DNA of 64,000 bases from Cocos nucifera (Eukaryota > Streptophyta > Magnoliopsida > Arecales > Arecaceae): positions 1 through 64,000 of the forward strand of contig QRFJ01003353.1 in assembly GCA_006176705.1 (NCBI GenBank), read 5' to 3'. A model generated the notes under the pieces. The model saw only the letters and a program-made list of their open reading frames with translations, did not search any database and had not been told where the DNA came from. The translations under genes were made by a program, and so were the position numbers. Positions 9,943 to 20,861 of the stretch are shown here, in pieces; the first letter of the stretch is position 1, and every line of letters begins with the position of its first letter.

Positions 9943-12077
9943 ATAAACACATTTTTTCAAGAGTTGAAAACTTAAGACATGTGTTGTCATAATTAACTCA
10001 TAAACTGCTCCTAATTATTGGATCACCTAAGGATGGTGATCGATCTGGAAGATTGGTATATGATTGCTTTCTTAGGATAGATGAGTCTTGAGTCAACAGT
10101 GTAAAGACATCAGAGTAAAAGTATAGATACTTGTTAGAGAATGAGGGCACTGAGCATGACCACCATGAGCAGCATAAGAAAGTCTACCTTTTTGTCAATG
10201 ACTAAGCTTGATGCTACAGTCATGTGTCTGATTCTTAGATCTGAGATGCATCGATAATTCACCTTGAGCTTGTTAGAGTTTGACTGTACCATAACTTGAT
10301 CTTTTAGTCATTCTAAATCTTAAGGTGTATGTTGGTTGTAGCATGATCATTGTAGGAATTGGTTTGCACTAAGATGGAATCTATCAACCTCGATAGAGAA
10401 GTAGTCCTATGATGATCATGAGATCAAGTCCCTAAGCCCATAGCCATGGCAACATGATATAATAGAAAAGAAATTTCTATTAGGATTTCACATCGAACTC
10501 GGATCAAATGATTCAATCATATGATTGGGTGTTGGGTTTGATGAGTTCACCTTAACCCTAATCCTATCAAGTCTCATGATAGAAGAACCCAATCACATAG
10601 GTAGTTGCATTGAGAGGTTCGCATTCACTTCTAATGGGTTGCCACCATATACTACTAGGTGTCACTAGTGGATTTTGGGAGCAATTAGAATGATCTTGAT
10701 GATCAATCATTTTAATTGCATGAATCCAAAAAGTTTTGATCCATCGAAAGATATTTCGATGATGTCGATGATAGAGATCATGACATATCTTATTATCATA
10801 GAGAACTGAACCTAACTAGATCACACAAACAAGGATTTGGGTCTTGATGTGATCAATGGAGCTATCCTAGTTTGATTGATTTGGATTGGATCCAATTAGG
10901 GTCAAGAAAATTGTGCTAGATCATGATTGAGCCTAATATTCTTCTCCTATAGTCTTCTAGTACATCTCGACTAAGCCAAATTGGTTTGGGCTCACCCAAG
11001 AACCCTATATGGCTTTGTCCTAATCTGATTGAAGTTTGTCTTGGTTAGACAGATGTTGTCCTAATCCATTAGATGGGAATAGAATAACACCTGCTAATTC
11101 CTGTATTCGATAGTATAAGACCTACCAATTCTTGTCACTATCTGGACATAAGATGACCCAGATGTAGGAAAGAAAGGGTAGGGGCATGTGCCCCCTAGAA
11201 ATTTTCTCGGGGTGTGTGCCCCCTTGGTTTTCACACACAAAAATGTGCACCTGCCCCATGTTGGCATGTGCACATGGGGAAAAAGGGAGAGACTCCCATG
11301 AGAATGGGACTCTAAGGTGTTTGATGGGTTTAAAGACCTTAGCACCAAACTATTTATGCTTATCCAATTATGGCACCACTAATGAAGGGTTTTAGAGGAC
11401 TCTAACCTGATTGGACTAGGTGACATTGCATGGCCAATCAGATTTAGATCTACTTAAATCAACCAATATGATTGGTTGATGCTGTGTGGCACTGCATGGC
11501 GCAGGAAGTCTATTTAAACCCCTCCTGTGCCTATGGTTTTCATGTGCCCAACTCCATGCCAAAGTGCTACCACCCCACCCTATTCCATGCACCTTCTTCC
11601 TCCTCTCCCTCTTCTCCATGCCCAAAGGTTGGGCTAAATTCTAGTGAAGAAGATCCAAGGCATTGGCATGAAAATCAAGCAAGAGACCACATGTTCGTGA
11701 GACGAGCATGCTACCTTCAACTGTTGTTTTGAAGGATCTACAAATCAGATCTAGATCTAATTTTTGGTGATCAGATCTAGAAGGAGAGCACATTTAGATC
11801 TAGCTCAAGTGGACTCTAGTAGAGGCTAGATATGTGCATGGCTAGATCTAGAACCCCGAGCATCAATAGATCATCGATAGGGTAACTATTACCCTGAACA
11901 AGTAATGAATCTTCTACTAGATTTAATTCTAATTTTTGCTTTTAATATGAAATCAATAAGATCAGATCCAAGAACTCAGAGATTTGATTAAAAATTTATA
12001 GAAAAATTTTAAAATTTTTTTCTATAGATCTTATTAGATCAGATCGATCCTATGGTAGAAAAATAGTTTTTTCTTCA
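9943..12077 (+). repeat. Family A 3' LTR of A1 (old type), second segment
   Basis: It continues the LTR after the solo insertion, beginning with the ATAAA duplication, and ends in TTCTTCA at 12077. It is closer to the LTR at 15054-17238 than to the 5' LTR of A1; for example both share the block around GGGAAAAAGGGAGAGA. The W-box cluster is absent. Short open frames at 11094-11732 are chance frames. Confidence 0.85.
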
Positions 12078-12540
12078 ACTGTTCCATATAGATCTCTTCC
12101 TCAAGAAATCCATTCAAGAATGCCATTTTTACATCCATCTGATATATTTTATAATCAAAATAAGCTATAATAGCAAGCAATGTGTAAATAGATTTAAGCA
12201 TAGCTATTGGTGAAAAGATATCCTGATAATCAATGCCTTCGCACTGACTATGCCCTTTTGCTACTAGCCTAGCCTTGAATGTCTCTACATTCTTATCTGT
12301 ACCTATCTTTCTCTTGAAGATCCATTTATACCTAATAGGTACTATACTTTTAGGTAGATCTACCAAGGTCCAAATGTAGTTCGAGTACATTGAGTCAATT
12401 TCTGACTTCATTGCCTTTAGCCATTTCTCAGAGTCGATATCTGATATCACCTCGTCATAGGTTTTGAGATCATCACCATGAACCCCATTTTTTGTAAGGA
12501 ACATTTTTTCTATATCTTCTTGAATAGTATCAAGTACCTC
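12078..12540 (-). pseudogene. pol: Reverse transcriptase, N-terminal part (truncated)
   Basis: The minus frame reads SEKWLKAMKSEIDSMYSN, WTLVDLPKSIVPI, YKWIFKRKIG, FKARLVAKGHSQCEGIDYQD and MDVKMAFLNGFLEEEIYMEQ, then runs through the junction into LTR-derived sequence (LKKKLFFYHRI). About 156 codons stay open. The catalytic YxDD half and RNase H are gone. Confidence 0.88.
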
Positions 12541-13250
12541 TCAGAAAGATGAAAAATCGTATTTAACCTACGAGGTGGAGGAGGTAGTGTTTGGACTAGC
12601 TTAGACTAACTGGGTTCCATGGGTTCCTTAGCTCATTGCTCTTTGGAGACCTCCTCAAGCCTAATCTATCTCCCGATACTACTATCTTGAATAAACTAGT
12701 TTTTAAGAAAAATGGTGTGTCGACTCACAATCACATTGTGGTCTTCTAAAAGATAGAAAAAATATCCTAATGACTCTTTAAGATATCCAACAAAATAATC
12801 TCTAAAGGACCTAGACTTTAATTTGTCCGCTTGCTGTCTCTTGACATGAGCCGGACAATTCTAAATTTTGAGGTGACTTAGACTTGATTTCTTACCATGT
12901 CATATCTCATATGGTGTGATAGAAATGATTTTAGATGGAATCCATTTTAATAGATATATAGCTATCATTAAACTATGTCCCTAGAAAAACTCAGGAAGAT
13001 CCATGAAGATCATCATAGATCAGACCATATCTAATAGGATCCAATTTCTCGTTTCTGAAATCCCAATGAGTTGTTGCATTCTAGTTGGAGTCCATTGTGA
13101 GACTATGCCATTTTTCTTGAGATAGTCTAAAAATTTTTGATTAAGGTATTCATCTCCTCGATCTGATCAAAGAATCTTAGTAGACATTTTGATTTGCTTT
13201 TCTATTTCATGTATGAATTTCTTAAATTTTTTAAAAGTTTCAAACTTGTG
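12541..13250 (-). pseudogene. pol: Integrase catalytic and C-terminal part plus linker (broken)
   Basis: Minus-strand readings include SDRGDEYL, KKNGIVSQWTP, LLDMVRSMM, the PYEI-HGKK-SLSHLKI block, CPAHVKRQQADKL and FVGYLKES, with stops and altered residues. They match the integrase of A1 at 5780-6190. The usual Glu-containing NGVSE is IGISE here. Confidence 0.8.
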
Positions 13251-13640
13251 GCGCATCAGATGCACATATCAGTACCGAGATAGATCATCGATAAAGTTAA
13301 TGAAGTAGACATAATTGCCTCTGACCATACATTAAATGGACCGTACACATCTATATGTACCAGGGTAAGTAGGTCTGTGGCCCTTTTCCTGTGTCCTATA
13401 AAAGAAAGTTTGGTCATTTTGTCTTGAAGGCATAATTCACAAATCGGATACAACTCAAAAGTCAATCAATCTATTAGTCCAAATTTTTTCAATTTGTTAA
13501 TTCTATCTTCCGCTATATGACGTAGCTTAAGGTGCCATAGATATATTTCATTTAGACTATCCCTAGGTCTCTTAGATCCTATGGCATTCATGTTTTGCTC
13601 GATATTAAATATAAAAATATCAATATGTACTGGTAGAGAT
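13251..13640 (-). pseudogene. pol: Integrase N-terminal part (broken)
   Basis: The minus frame at 13256-13465 has ICELCLQDKMTKL (zinc-domain Cys pair) and HIDVYGPF, where the Cys of HTDVCGP is Tyr. Upstream, a degraded WHLRLGH-like block lies near 13520. Confidence 0.8.
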
Positions 13641-13799
13641 CATTAATTAAGAAATCACTTTCAATTTTATTTCTTTCATAAAGAATAGTACAGTGGTTCT
13701 TAAAAAGCTAATTATATAATTTTCTTATGCTAAACAAGAAATAGAAATCAAATTCCTGCTTGCTGTGGGCACAAAGTAACAATCTCTAAGAACTAAAAC

Positions 13800-14300
13800 T
13801 AATCTCGATGGTAATCATAGAGGATAGATTTTCATGACCATAATAGCAACTCTTGCTCTATTTCTGATGCATAGGATTATCTCACCATCCCTCAACCTCC
13901 TACTTTCCTCAAGATCCTGCATCGAAGTGCATAAGTGAGCACTAGAACTAGAGTCAAGCACCCAACTAGATGTAGAAGAAATCATAAGGTTAGTTTTAAT
14001 GATTAGCATTCATGTAGAATGACTTGCCTTTTTGTTATTCAAGTTGGCCAGGTATGAAGGATAGTTCCACTTTCAATGGCCATCAGTGTTGCAATGAAAA
14101 TATTTTTCTTTATCAACGGCCTTCTTCTTTAGTTCTCTCTTCTTCTTCATCCCACCTTCTACCTTCTGCTTCTTTGCAGACTTCTTCTTCTTCCCAAAAG
14201 ACATTCTTCTAGAGAAAGTCCACTCCACAGCAAGAACTGAGTCCTTTGAACCTTTCATAGAAAGCCCAATAGTAACCAGCACATTCATTAATTTAACCAT
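13800..14300 (-). pseudogene. gag-pol: gag nucleocapsid and protease (broken)
   Basis: The frame at 14073-14300 is Lys-rich and ends in KYFHCNTDGH, a zinc knuckle whose first Cys is Tyr. The frame at 13815-14009 carries SSWVLDSSSSAHLC, the protease active site with the catalytic D kept but the following S-G changed to S-S. Both are about as long as their A1 counterparts. Confidence 0.83.
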
Positions 14301-14389
14301 GGTGCACTATAGTTTATGCATATGGAAATTCATAACGAACTATCCATATGCATCAAACAAGGACTATAAGATCACATCAATCTATAGGT

Positions 14390-14830
14390 CCTTGTCTAAC
14401 ACGACACCAAGCTTCTCAAGCTCTTCTAGATCTTTGATAATTATCAAACAATGATCTTGTACCGACTGCCCATCATGCATCTGAGCCTTAAAAAGTCATC
14501 ATAAGACTTGATAGCAAGCTGCACAACTTTGTTCACCAAACAACTCGTATAGGTAAGCCAATATTTGGCAAGCAGTCCTAATGTCTTCATGTTGGCATTG
14601 TAGCTCATCAAACATCAAGCCTAACATGTAGCATCTGACCTTATTATCATCATCTGACCACTTCTCATGAGATGCTCTCTGATCAATAGTCGGATGGACT
14701 GGTAAAGTGGAAAAGTTCCGGTCTAATACATAGGTCAGCTTTTCCAAACTCAAAACAATTTTGATGTTTCTTAGCCAATCCTTATAATTTAGTTGGATCA
14801 GTCTGTGGGTGTCAAGGATTTAACATAGTG
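14390..14830 (-). pseudogene. gag: gag, N-terminal part (broken)
   Basis: The minus frame at 14499-14753 reads LEKLTYVLDRNFSTLPVHPT, WSDDDNKVRCYMLGLM and CQHEDIRTACQILAYL, which parallels A1 gag at 4200-4440. The reading upstream, with HRLIQLNYKDWLRN, reaches the former gag start near 14830. Confidence 0.83.
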
Positions 14831-15053
14831 GGTTTGACGCAGATATGTTCCTATAGAGAGTCAAAATTTTTAGTTAGACTTGTAATTTGACTTGACCAAT
14901 TTATTTAGGTATTTTATTTTTAAACAAATTAGGCTCCCACTATTTTCTCAATTTTTTATACTTTCTTAGTAGAGATGCGAAAATCTTCATAATCAAAGAC
15001 TTTTAGTAGATGGTGCGGTTCCACCGACTAGCTCACCACCTCACCTAACTATT
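14831..15053 (-). other. Family A leader fragment, reverse
   Basis: This is the reverse complement of A1 3890-4110, including TCTCTATAGAG-like and GGTGAGGTGGTGAGC motifs. It ends abruptly at the junction with the LTR at 15054. Confidence 0.75.
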
Positions 15054-17238
15054 AATTTTATAATTTTGACTTAAAATCAATAAAGGGTTATTTTATTCTA
15101 TCACATTATGTACATAGTATCTATGATACATCCTTTGAGTAATGGAATGCTAATACATAATTTCAAGAGTTAAAAATTTAAGACATGTATTTTCATAATT
15201 AACTCATAAATACCTCCCGACCATAGGATCATCACAAGGATGGTGAGCAATCTGGAAGGTTGGTGTACAATCGCTTCTTTAGGATAGATGAGTCTTGAGT
15301 CTATGGTGTGGAGATACTGAAGAGAGAGTATAGGTACTAGTTAGAGAAGAAGGGCACTGGGCGTGATCAACTCGAGCAGTCATAAAGAAGTCTACCTTCT
15401 CATCAATGACTAGCTCAATGCTGCAATAGGTGTGTCTGGTTCTTTGACCTAAGGTGTATCGATAGTTTACCTTGAGGATGTTGTAGTTTGACTACACCAT
15501 AACTCGATCTCCTGACCATTCGAAATCTTGAGGTGTTTGTTGGCTATTGCATGTTCATTGTAGGAATTGAATCACACCAATAGGGGTCTATCTACCTCAG
15601 TAGATGAGGAGTAGCTCTGTGATAATCATGAGATCGAGTCCATAAGCCCTTGGCCATGGTAGAGTGATGATGATAGAAAGAGTTTCTATTAGGATTTTAT
15701 ATTAGACTCGAATTAAATAATTTATTCATATGACGAATGTTGGGTTTGGCGAGTTCACCTTAACCCTAATCCTATTGAGGCTCAAGATAGAAGAATCCAA
15801 TCACATAGGTAGCTGCACCAAGAGGTTTGTATTTAGTTTTGATGGATTGCCACCATATACTATCAGGTGTCACTAGTAGATTTTTGAAGCAATTAGAATG
15901 ATCTTGATGATCGATCATTCTAATTATGTGAATCAGAAAAATTTTGATCCATCAAAAGGTATTTTGATGATATCATTGATAGAGATCTCTCATTACCATA
16001 TAGAACTGAACCTAATTGGGTCACACAAATAAGAATTTAGATCTAGATGTAATCAATTGGGCTAATCTAGTTCGATTGATTTGGATTAGATCCAATTAAG
16101 TTCAAGAAAATCGTGCTAGCACATGATTGAGCTTAACATTCTCCTTCTATATTCTTTTTGATTCATCTCGGCTGAATCAAATTAGTTTGGACTTACTTAA
16201 AAATTCTATAAGGATTAGTATTAGTTTGGTTGGAGCTTATCCAGATTAGAAAAGAGTTGTCTTAATCCATCAGATGGAAATAAGATAATACCTACCAATT
16301 TCTGACACTACCTGCCATTTTTGGTTTCGTCAGGACATAGACCTGGTCTTTGCAAGAAAAAAAAGAGGGGAGGAGGTGTGCACTCCCTATTTTCATTTGG
16401 GGCACATGTCCTAAGAAGGATTCTCATGAGAAAAATTCAAGGGGTCGGCCCTTATGGCATGTGCCCATGGAAAAAAGGGAGAGAGTCCCATCTAAATTGG
16501 ACTCTAGTGTTTTTGATTGGATCAAACACCTAGGCACCCACACTTTTGGTTTAACCTAAACTTGGCACCATCTAAGGATGATTAATGGGGTCTCTAACCT
16601 GATTGGATCAGGTAACATCATGTGGCCAATCAGATTTAGATCTAATTAAATCAATGAATATGATTCATTGATGCTTTAAGCCTCTCTTGCGCTTAGGATT
16701 TTCATGCACCCACTTCCCACACTGCAAGGCTACTAAACCATCCCCTCTCCATGCCACTCTCTCTGGTCCTCTCTCTCTTCTCTACACCCAAGAGTTGGGC
16801 ATGATTTTCAATGAAAGATCTAGGTGTCTTGGCGTATAGATCAGGAAGAAAGATAAGTTGTTCATGAGATGAACACGTGACCTTCAAAGACTATTTTGAA
16901 GGATCAACTAGAAGACTCCAGATCTGATTTTTGGAGATTAGATCTAAAAGGAGAGTGCATCTAGATCCAGCCCATGTGGACTTTGATAGAGGCAAGGTGC
17001 TTGCATGGCTAGATCCAGAACTGCAGCCTACTATAGGTCATCGATAGGGTAAAAGCCTAAAGGTAACATCTGATGTTTCTAAATTTAATTTTTATTTTTA
17101 TTTTTGATATCAGATTATTAGAATTACATCTAAGAACTTCTTGATCTAATTATGATTTATAGAAAAATTTTAAAAATTTTTTCTATAGGTCATATTAGAT
17201 CAGATCGATCCTATGGTGGAAAAGCTAGTTTTCCTTCA
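15054..17238 (+). repeat. Family A LTR (old type), 5' end missing
   Basis: Homology starts within TTATAATTTTGAC, about 60 bp inside the LTR, and ends in CCTTCA at 17238, just before a PBS. It has many substitutions and small indels against the young copies. The W-box cluster is absent. Short frames at 16321-16559 and 16702-16887 are chance. Confidence 0.85.
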
Positions 17239-17240
17239 AT

Positions 17241-17560
17241 TGGTATCAGAATCAGACTAGCAATTCTTTTGATCTACATTAGATCTAAATTTTATTTTAA
17301 TTAATAATTTGATATTAAAAATTTTAGATGTCATATCAGATGTGATCGGATCTAAAATTAAAAAATTAAAATTTAATCAAAAAAATTAGTTTTCCTTTAA
17401 TTGGCATCAGATGGATGCATGTCTAGACTAGTTTATAGAATTGCTCTATGATTGTCTAGAATTGAATTTTATATGATTAGATAATTTAAAATTTTATTTT
17501 TTAGATGATATATAAGATTTATCAAATATGAAAATATGTATATTTAGTTTAATTAATGAT
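17241..17560 (+). other. PBS and leader remnant after the old LTR
   Basis: TGGTATCAGAATC (17241-17253) is a mutated PBS. It is followed by AT-rich leader that matches 2254-2760 (AGATGTCATATCAGATGTGATC; GCATGTCTAGACTAGTTTATAGAAT). Homology fades near 17560, before the stem-loop region, and no coding part follows. Confidence 0.75.
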
Positions 17561-17999
17561 ACATCTATGAGCTCAGATGTGGCACTCACAAGTCTTGGAA
17601 ATATGAGAAGACAAATTATGGAAAGATGGAAGTGAGCAAGAAGAGAAATTAGCCTGGATAGTTGATAAGTATCATAAATTTACTAATAAAAATATTAATT
17701 TATTAATTAATATTAATATTTTAAAAAATAATAAAAAATAAATAATAACATAATAATATAAAAATAAAAATTAAAAATTAAAAATAATAACCATAAATAA
17801 ATAATAATAAAAATAAATTTAGAAAATATTAAAATATTAAAAATAAAAATAATATTAAAAAAATAATAATAATAAAATTAATAATAAAATAAATTTATTT
17901 ATAAAAAGAACTCATTTTTTGATCATAATGAAATAAATTTGAAACAAATTAGAGTTAAAATGGATCCAATATGAATTTTTAAAAAATAAAAGAAAAAAT
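17561..17999. repeat. AT-rich low-complexity stretch
   Basis: After about 110 bp of ordinary sequence (17570-17680), which I cannot assign, the region 17690-17960 is almost only A and T with runs such as AATAATAAAAATAAA. No gene or clear terminal repeat is visible. Confidence 0.7.
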
Positions 18000-18555
18000 T
18001 ATAAATAAAATTAATAGGCTCAATCGGCTTAGCCGACATGCTCAGCCTAGCCATAGAAGCCAGCTTGTCCTAGCCAGCCAATGCGCCAACCAACTGGCCC
18101 ACCAAAGATGGTGGCCCGCCAGCACGCAGCCCAATAGCCCACCAAAGCAGGCCCGTCGTCGCATAGTAAACCAACAGTCGATCCACAAAATCGGCCATAG
18201 ACTGCCAGCTTAGTAGAAAGTGGCCAATCGCAGGCCGTCGCATGGCAGACCAAGACCACTAAAGGGTCTACATAAAATATATCATAGCATACAAGGGCAG
18301 TTTCATAATTTTACAAGCCAAGGTCGGTGTTGATTGGTCGCGGCTTATGGCATGCCCAGTCCACTAGTTCACATGAATAGTAATTACACGATCATGCAGC
18401 TATGGTTGTTTGCAATGAAGATTGGACGGTTGGGGTTGATTATCAATTTAAAGAAGAATTCTGGAGCCTTTATTTGATGCGATTCGATGGTCGCACGTGC
18501 ATTCAGGCATGATCCAACAGTTGAAGATGATTTCGATAGTGATTTAGGCATCCAG
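18000..18555. other. Unassigned sequence, GC-rich in its first half
   Basis: From 18015 to 18260 the base composition changes sharply, with repeated GCC/GGC words (AGCCAGC, CCAGCC, GGCCCGCC). The second half (18300-18555) is of average composition. None of it resembles the other families here. A 70-codon minus frame at 18047-18259 has no recognisable domain. It may be a piece of another element's LTR or old unique DNA. Confidence 0.45.
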
Positions 18556-20846
18556 TGTTAGATATGTGTGCCCTAGAAGCTAGAATTGGCTGACACTTGT
18601 TATACACTTCTAAGGGCAAAATTATAATTTTTACTATAAATAATAAAATGGATTATTTTTTTTCATAATGTGTATTTAGTGTCTGTGATACATCCCTTGA
18701 GTTAATGGCAATGATAATTCTTATTTTCAAGAATTAAAAATTTAAGACATGAATTTTCATTATTAACTCATAAAATGCTTCCGACTGTAGGATCATCATG
18801 TGGATGGTGATTGACCCAGAAGGTTGGTGTACAATCGCTTCTTTATAGTAGATGAGTCTTGAGTCTATGGTGTAGAGACATCATGGCGAGAGTACAAGTA
18901 CTCATTAGAGAACAAGGGCACTGAGCATGACCACCTCGAGCAGTCATTAGGAAGTCTACATTCTCGTCGATGACTGGCTCGAAGCTGCAATTATGTGTTT
19001 AGTTCTTTGACCTAAGTGCATTGGTAGTTCATTTTGAGGGTGTTATAGTTTGACTACACCATGACTCGGTCTCTTAGCCATTCGGAATCCTGAGGTGTAT
19101 GTTGGCTATAGCATATTCATTGTAGGAATTGGATTGCACCAAGAGGAAATCTATCTACCTCCGTAGATGAAGAGTAGCCCTATGATGATCAAGAGAATCA
19201 AGTCCATAAGCACATGGCCATGGCAGAGTAAAATAATAGAAAGTGTTTCTATTAAGATTTTCACATTAGACTTGAATCGAATGATTAATCATATGATGGA
19301 TATTAGGGTTCGATGAGTTCACCTTAACCTTAATCCGATCGGGGCTCAAGATAAAAGAACTTAATCACATAGGTAACTGCACCGAGAGGTTCATTTTTAG
19401 TTCTAATGGATTGCCAGCATATGCTGCTAGGTGTCACTGGTAGATTTTGAGAGCAATTAGAATAATTTAGATGATCAATTATATTAATTGTTTGAATTAG
19501 AAAAGTTTTGAGCCATCGAAAGTTGTTTTGATGATGTCGATGATAGAGATTGTGATATATCTCATTACCATATGAAACTAAACCTAACTGGATCACACAA
19601 ACAAGGGTTTGAATCTGGATATCATCAATTAGACTAACCCAGTTCAATTGATTTGAATTAGATTCAATTAGGTTCAAAGAAATCATGCTAGCACACGATT
19701 AAGCCTAACGTTCTCCTTTAATTATCATTAAAAGTTATCTCGACTGAGCCAAATATGTTTGGGCTCACTCAGATACCTTTACTTGGTCTGACTGGAGCTT
19801 GTCTAGATCAAAATAGAATGGTCTTAATTTATGAGATGAATTTGAGACAACACCTGTCATTTTCCATCACCTACTAAATCCTGTTTCGGACATTTGGTCA
19901 AATGTTGACCTTTGACACTTAGACATCTGCCCATATGTCAAGCCATCATAAGAGAGAACTTTTGGACCAATCCACCTACTAAAAGATAGTTGGATAAGGG
20001 GCGCATGCCTAGGGAGGCGTGCGTCCATGGATAGTGATGCTTGGAGTCCCAAATAGATGGGACTCTAGGTTGCTTCGGGGTTTCGACCTAGGTGGCACCA
20101 AAGACTTGTCTTTGACCAGTCTTGGCACCATCTAAGGATGATTTAGAGGGGCTCTCATCTGAATGGATCAGATGATGTCATGTCATCAATTAGATTTAGA
20201 TCTGATTGCACAAAAGGTTGTGATTGGTCAGGATGATGTGGCACTGCATGGCACAACAGGGTCTATATAAATCCTGTCTGCTCCTAGGATTTATATCTCT
20301 AGCCCATTGCCCATGCCACAAGGCTGCTCCTCTCCCTCCTCCATGCCATCTTTAGGTCCTCTCTCTCCTACCCATGCCTAAGAGTCTTTGGGCTTTAGTT
20401 TGGTGCGATCCAAGCAAGAGAAAGGGCGACAAGAAAGGAAGAAGGCAGCACTGCTGCAAGAGACAACATTCGATCTTCAAAAGGAGTTTCGAAGATTTTT
20501 CAAATTAGATGTAGATCTGATATTTGGAGAAATGATAAAAAAGGAGAAGATCTTTAGATCCTACCCGAGTGGATACTAGTAGAGGCAAGGCACTTGTGTG
20601 GCTAGATCCAAAACCTCAGAAAGACATCAGGATCATCACAGGATAATCTGATTACCCGCTATAAGGTAAAATTAACTTATATTTAAATTATCTTTTATTT
20701 TTATTTTATTTTTTTATTAAATTAATAATATCAGATTTGAAAAATCTCAGATTTGATCTAGATTCAAGAAAGAAATTTTTGTAATATCTCTCTTGATCCA
20801 ATCAGATTTGAACGAACCTGACCCGAGGAATAGGATTTTTCCTTCA
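18556..20846 (+). repeat. Family A LTR (intermediate type), complete
   Basis: It runs from TGTTAGATATGTGTGCCC at 18556 to CCTTCA at 20846 (2291 bp) and is followed by a PBS, so it is a 5' LTR. The flank is TCCAG at 18551-18555; its partner lies past the assembly gap. It is closest to the reverse LTRs at 52008-54283 and 60314-62592. Two W-boxes remain at 19896 and 19905. Confidence 0.9.
20264..20271 (+). promoter_or_regulatory. LTR TATA box
   Basis: TATATAAA in GGGTCTATATAAATCC is at the same LTR place as the TATA box at 1650. Confidence 0.55.
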
Positions 20847-20848
20847 AA

Positions 20849-20861
20849 TGGTATCAGAGCC
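20849..20861 (+). other. Primer binding site
   Basis: TGGTATCAGAGCC starts two bases after the LTR end at 20846. Confidence 0.88.

Larger units (their letters stand above)
1..12077 (+). mobile_element. Element A1: degenerate Ty1/Copia retrotransposon with a nested solo LTR
   Basis: The order is 5' LTR (1-2237), primer binding site, 1.86-kb leader, gag, protease, integrase, reverse transcriptase remnant, RNase H remnant, polypurine tract and 3' LTR (7493-7657 continued at 9943-12077). The gene order with integrase before reverse transcriptase defines Ty1/Copia. A reverse solo LTR (7658-9942) sits in the 3' LTR. The 5' and 3' LTRs differ by very roughly a fifth of positions over the part I compared by eye, although the two LTRs of one insertion start identical. 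The element therefore looks like a mosaic of young and old family A copies. It cannot be autonomous: gag is frameshifted and the RT core is missing. Confidence 0.9.
12078..15053 (-). mobile_element. Reverse family A interior between two forward LTRs
   Basis: Read on the minus strand this is leader (15053-14830), gag, protease, integrase and the first part of RT, ending at 12078. Both neighbours are forward old-type LTRs (9943-12077 and 15054-17238), so interior and LTRs point in opposite directions. The left junction is within CAACTG, shared by the LTR/PBS edge and the pol sequence. The right junction lies in an AT stretch. Every gene in it has many stops. Confidence 0.85.

Noticed and set aside
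17690..17960. AT-rich stretch as a replication origin or matrix attachment region
   Set aside because: Base composition alone is the only support; low-complexity expansion is enough to explain it.
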